This document shows positions 5,852 to 8,209 of a stretch of DNA of 8,209 nt, piece by piece (the stretch's first letter is position 1; each line of letters opens with the position of its first letter). The notes under the pieces are model-generated. The model worked only from the letters and a program-made list of their open reading frames with translations. It had not been told where the DNA came from and made no database searches. Position numbers and translations under genes: made by a program. Source of the stretch: an uncultured Saprospiraceae bacterium (GTDB lineage Bacteria > Bacteroidota > Bacteroidia > Chitinophagales > Saprospiraceae); contig CALHUZ010000024.1 of NCBI GenBank assembly GCA_938039305.1, forward strand, positions 1 to 8,209, read 5' to 3'.

Positions 5852-6490
5852 ATGCGCCCACAAGTCATAAAGGACCTTTTCCCAGAAATATCTAATGATG
5901 ATGAGCTCATAAAAGAGTTAATCGAGCATTGTAAGGTCCAGAAATTCAAGAAAGACGATGTCATCATAGACTATGGTGACAATATTGAGTTTGTGCCATT
6001 GGTCATCTCAGGGCTACTGAAGATCATAAGGCAAGGAGAAGATGGGAAAGAGCTACTTCTATACTTCTTAGGTTCAGGTATGTCATGTGCGGCTTCCTTT
6101 AGTTGCTGCATGACGCAGAAGAGAAGTGAGATCATGGCAGTTTGTGAAGAGGACACTACCCTGCTATCTGTTCCATTGTTTTATGCTAATAGCTGGATGG
6201 GCACTTATGACTCATGGAGAAACTTCATCATCAATATCTATGACAGTAGACTCTTTGCCTTGATAGATACCATAGATAGAATAGCCTTTGCAAAGCTGGA
6301 CGAAAAGTTGTTGCACTATCTTGAAGACTTATCAACACAAAAAGCTACGGATAAACTCTCGTTATCACATTTGCAAATAGCTCAAGATCTTAATGTTTCG
6401 AGAGAGTCTATATCTCGCCTTCTCAAGAAATTAGAATCACAGAAAGTATTGCAGCTGGGCCGCAACGAAATCACACTATTACCTCAGTGA
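5852..6490 (+). CDS. Crp/Fnr family transcriptional regulator with a cysteine-rich ligand-pocket segment
   Basis: This 212-residue cytoplasmic DNA-binding protein has a normal length for the family. Residues about 15-115 are a cyclic-nucleotide-binding-like beta-roll (KFKKDDVIIDYGDNIEFVPL, then SGLLKIIR). Residues about 120-150 form the dimer helix. Residues about 167-197 are the winged helix-turn-helix LSHLQIAQDLNVSRESISRL. The recognition helix has Arg184, Glu185 and Arg189, matching the RExxxR residues with which E. coli CRP reads GTGA. It also has an FNR-like Ser188. The segment that holds the cAMP contacts in CRP (GEL...RTA) is replaced by GSGMSCAASFSCCMTQKRSE, with Cys79, Cys85 and Cys86, and Cys98 follows. 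cAMP binding is therefore unlikely, and a thiol, redox or sulfur signal is a reasonable inference. The FNR N-terminal cysteine cluster is absent. The ATG has no clear Shine-Dalgarno. The SulP gene starts 45 bp downstream, so cotranscription is likely. Confidence 0.92.
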   Translation: MRPQVIKDLFPEISNDDELIKELIEHCKVQKFKKDDVIIDYGDNIEFVPLVISGLLKIIRQGEDGKELLLYFLGSGMSCAASFSCCMTQKRSEIMAVCEEDTTLLSVPLFYANSWMGTYDSWRNFIINIYDSRLFALIDTIDRIAFAKLDEKLLHYLEDLSTQKATDKLSLSHLQIAQDLNVSRESISRLLKKLESQKVLQLGRNEITLLPQ

Positions 6491-6501
6491 TGTAGATCAC
6501 A
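6486..6501. promoter_or_regulatory. CRP-type palindrome upstream of the SulP gene
   Basis: AGTGA (6486-6490), six bases, then TCACA (6497-6501) matches the E. coli CRP consensus TGTGA-N6-TCACA at 9 of 10 positions. The inner GTGAT-GTAG-ATCAC (6487-6500) is perfectly symmetric. It covers the stop codon of the Crp/Fnr gene and ends 34 bp before the SulP ATG. A further GTGAT half-site lies at 6520-6524. That the adjacent regulator binds here is inferred from its RExxxR recognition helix. Confidence 0.5.
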
Positions 6502-6535
6502 TTGAGTTGCCCATTTCTTGTGATATTTGCATCAA

Positions 6536-8209
6536 ATGCCACTAAACAGAATTTTTCCAATTATTCAGAGTCTAAAAGAATATGATAAAAGCATGTTCAA
6601 AGGTGACCTGTCCGCTGGATTGACTGTAGGTATCATGCTGATCCCACAAAGTATGGCATATGCTATGTTAGCTGGCTTACCTCCTATTTATGGCTTCTAT
6701 GCAGCTATCGTTCCTCTCATTATCTATGCTCTTCTCGGCACATCTCGACAACTCGCCGTTGGGCCATCAGCGATGATCTCGATTTTAGTTGCTGCTGGGA
6801 TATCTTCTATGGCGGTAGCTGGAACCGATCAATATATAGAGTTGGCAATTATGCTCAGCCTAATGGTTGGTCTTATACAAGTATTCTTAGGGGTCTTGCG
6901 ACTGGGATTTATCGTTAACTTTTTATCACATCCTGTCGTCAGCGGCTTCACTTCTGCTGCCGCTATTATCATAGGTATAAGTCAATTAAAGCATTTATTG
7001 GGGATTAATCTAAGCGGTGGCAGGCACACTTTCGAGGTGCTTTTAGAAACCATGCAGCGCTTACCTGAGACTAATGGTATATCATTATCCATTGGGCTGG
7101 TTGGCATTCTGATCATCTTAGGGATAAAGCGTTTCAAAATTCCGGTTCCTGGTTCAATTGTAGCTGTGGCGCTAAGTATCCTTGCCGTCTGGATCTTCAA
7201 TCTTCATAAGTATGACTTGGCTATCGTAGGAGACATACCAAAGGGGCTGCCTTCATTGTATATACCCACTTTTGAGTGGGCTACTATTCAGAGTCTTTTC
7301 CCAATCGCCTTGGCTATATCATTAGTCATCTTCATGCAGAGTGTTGCTATTGCGAAGGCCATGCAAAGTCGTCACAAGAACTATAAGATCAACCCAAACC
7401 AAGAGCTCTATGCTTTAGGATTTGCTAATCTTTTTGGAAGTTTCTTTCAAGCATTTCCTACAACGGGAGGCTTTGCAAGATCCGCAGTGAATGATGAAGC
7501 TGGAGCTTCTTCTGGAGTCGCATCTATCATCAGTGCTTCTCTTATTATTATAACATTGCTTTTTTTAACGCCGCTATTCTACTTCTTGCCCAATGCTATT
7601 TTAGGCTCAATCATTATGGTGGCCATCATCAATCTATTTGATTATAAAGAAGTAAAGCATCTCTGGAAAACTCATCGCACTGACTTTTGGACATTAGCTA
7701 TCACTTTCTTCGCTACTTTAATCTTAGGTATTCAAGAAGGCATATTTGTTGGTGTAGGAATTTCGATTATCATGATACTACTTAAAACATCTAAACCGCA
7801 TATAGCAGAATTAGGCAAAGTGCCAGGCACTGATCTATATAGAAATCTGGACCGGTTCGAGGATGTCGAAAAAAGAGAAGATCTTTTCATCATGAGATTT
7901 GACGCACCTCTTTACTTTGCCAATATCGAATACTTCAAGGAACAATTAGAAAATAGAATTTCAAATAGAAAGACCACTGATACTTCTGAGGCTCTTAACA
8001 CCGTCATCCTCGACATGGAAAGTGTTACTGATTTAGATAGCAGTGCAGCGCATGGACTTAGAGAGATCATCGAAAGTCTAAAGGCGCAGCACTACGATTT
8101 ATATTTGACTGGAGTCAGAGGGCCTGTTAGAGATGCTTTGGTCAAGAACAAGTTGTTCCATGAAATAGGATCTCAAAACTTCTTTGCCAATGTTAATGAA
8201 GCTGTAGAT
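6536..8209 (+). CDS. SulP family inorganic anion transporter with STAS domain (3' end outside window)
   Basis: This is an inner-membrane transporter of the SLC26/SulP family, which moves sulfate, bicarbonate or similar anions. The exact substrate cannot be assigned. The frame is open for 558 codons to the right edge. The usual length is about 550-600, so only the tail is missing. Residues about 20-415 are the multi-helix membrane domain. The SulP signature is at 36-60 (IPQSMAYAMLAGLPPIYGFY), followed by the GTSRQLAVGPSAM loop (68-80), SHPVVSGFTSAAA (131-143) and FQAFPTTGGFARSAVN (304-319). From about 448 onward is a cytoplasmic STAS domain, with FDAPLYFANIEYF (455-467) and the nucleotide-loop region DMESVTDLDSSAAHGL (493-508). 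The ATG at 6536 puts a short charged N-terminus before the first helix. No Shine-Dalgarno is obvious. It is probably cotranscribed with the Crp/Fnr regulator 45 bp upstream, which may control it through the palindrome at 6486-6501. Confidence 0.97.
   Translation, partial: MPLNRIFPIIQSLKEYDKSMFKGDLSAGLTVGIMLIPQSMAYAMLAGLPPIYGFYAAIVPLIIYALLGTSRQLAVGPSAMISILVAAGISSMAVAGTDQYIELAIMLSLMVGLIQVFLGVLRLGFIVNFLSHPVVSGFTSAAAIIIGISQLKHLLGINLSGGRHTFEVLLETMQRLPETNGISLSIGLVGILIILGIKRFKIPVPGSIVAVALSILAVWIFNLHKYDLAIVGDIPKGLPSLYIPTFEWATIQSLFPIALAISLVIFMQSVAIAKAMQSRHKNYKINPNQELYALGFANLFGSFFQAFPTTGGFARSAVNDEAGASSGVASIISASLIIITLLFLTPLFYFLPNAILGSIIMVAIINLFDYKEVKHLWKTHRTDFWTLAITFFATLILGIQEGIFVGVGISIIMILLKTSKPHIAELGKVPGTDLYRNLDRFEDVEKREDLFIMRFDAPLYFANIEYFKEQLENRISNRKTTDTSEALNTVILDMESVTDLDSSAAHGLREIIESLKAQHYDLYLTGVRGPVRDALVKNKLFHEIGSQNFFANVNEAVD

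Noticed and set aside
6982..7200. Minus-strand open frame of 72 codons inside the SulP gene
   Set aside because: It is antisense to a well-conserved transporter-coding stretch and has no supporting features.

Overview
The window looks like a chromosomal segment of a Bacteroidota bacterium (phylum Bacteroidetes; the class cannot be settled from this much sequence). The signs are an outer-membrane TonB-dependent receptor with an N-terminal carboxypeptidase-like regulatory domain, a DUF4249 lipoprotein, a secreted protein with a C-terminal type IX secretion (Por) sorting domain, AT-rich intergenic DNA, weak or absent Shine-Dalgarno sequences, and one promoter-like TTTG-N19-TA pair.

Layout. Bases 1-58 (minus) may be the first codons of a gene that runs off the left edge. 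A minus-strand envelope cluster follows. In transcription order it is the TonB-dependent receptor (4270-1922), a 539-bp gap holding a cluster of CACAGAG palindromic repeats, a small GxxExxY-family protein with a PD-(D/E)XK nuclease-like core (1382-1011), and the DUF4249 lipoprotein (1008-121). Receptor and DUF4249 genes are usually direct neighbours in Bacteroidota, so the GxxExxY gene and its repeats look like an insertion between the two. The GxxExxY stop codon lies 2 nt before the DUF4249 start. A gap of about 0.5 kb (4271-4781) upstream of the receptor holds short inverted repeats and a clear intrinsic terminator. That terminator belongs to the next minus-strand gene, the type IX-secreted protein (5630-4782, probable TTG start).

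Divergent from that gene is a plus-strand pair: a Crp/Fnr-family regulator (5852-6490) and, 45 bp downstream, a SulP-family inorganic anion transporter with a C-terminal STAS domain (6536 to the right edge, 558 codons, open). The transporter has no stop codon inside the window. A near-perfect CRP-type palindrome (AGTGA-N6-TCACA) covers the regulator's stop codon just upstream of the transporter. The regulator's recognition helix carries the R-E-x-x-x-R residues that read GTGA in classical CRP. Its ligand-pocket region has a cluster of cysteines where CRP has its cAMP-binding residues.

The most interesting parts are (i) the GxxExxY nuclease-like gene with its four-copy paired-CACAGAG array, wedged into a receptor/DUF4249 locus, and (ii) the cysteine-rich Crp/Fnr regulator with a matching palindrome in front of the SulP gene. 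Neither can be called a new system from sequence alone, but both make testable predictions.
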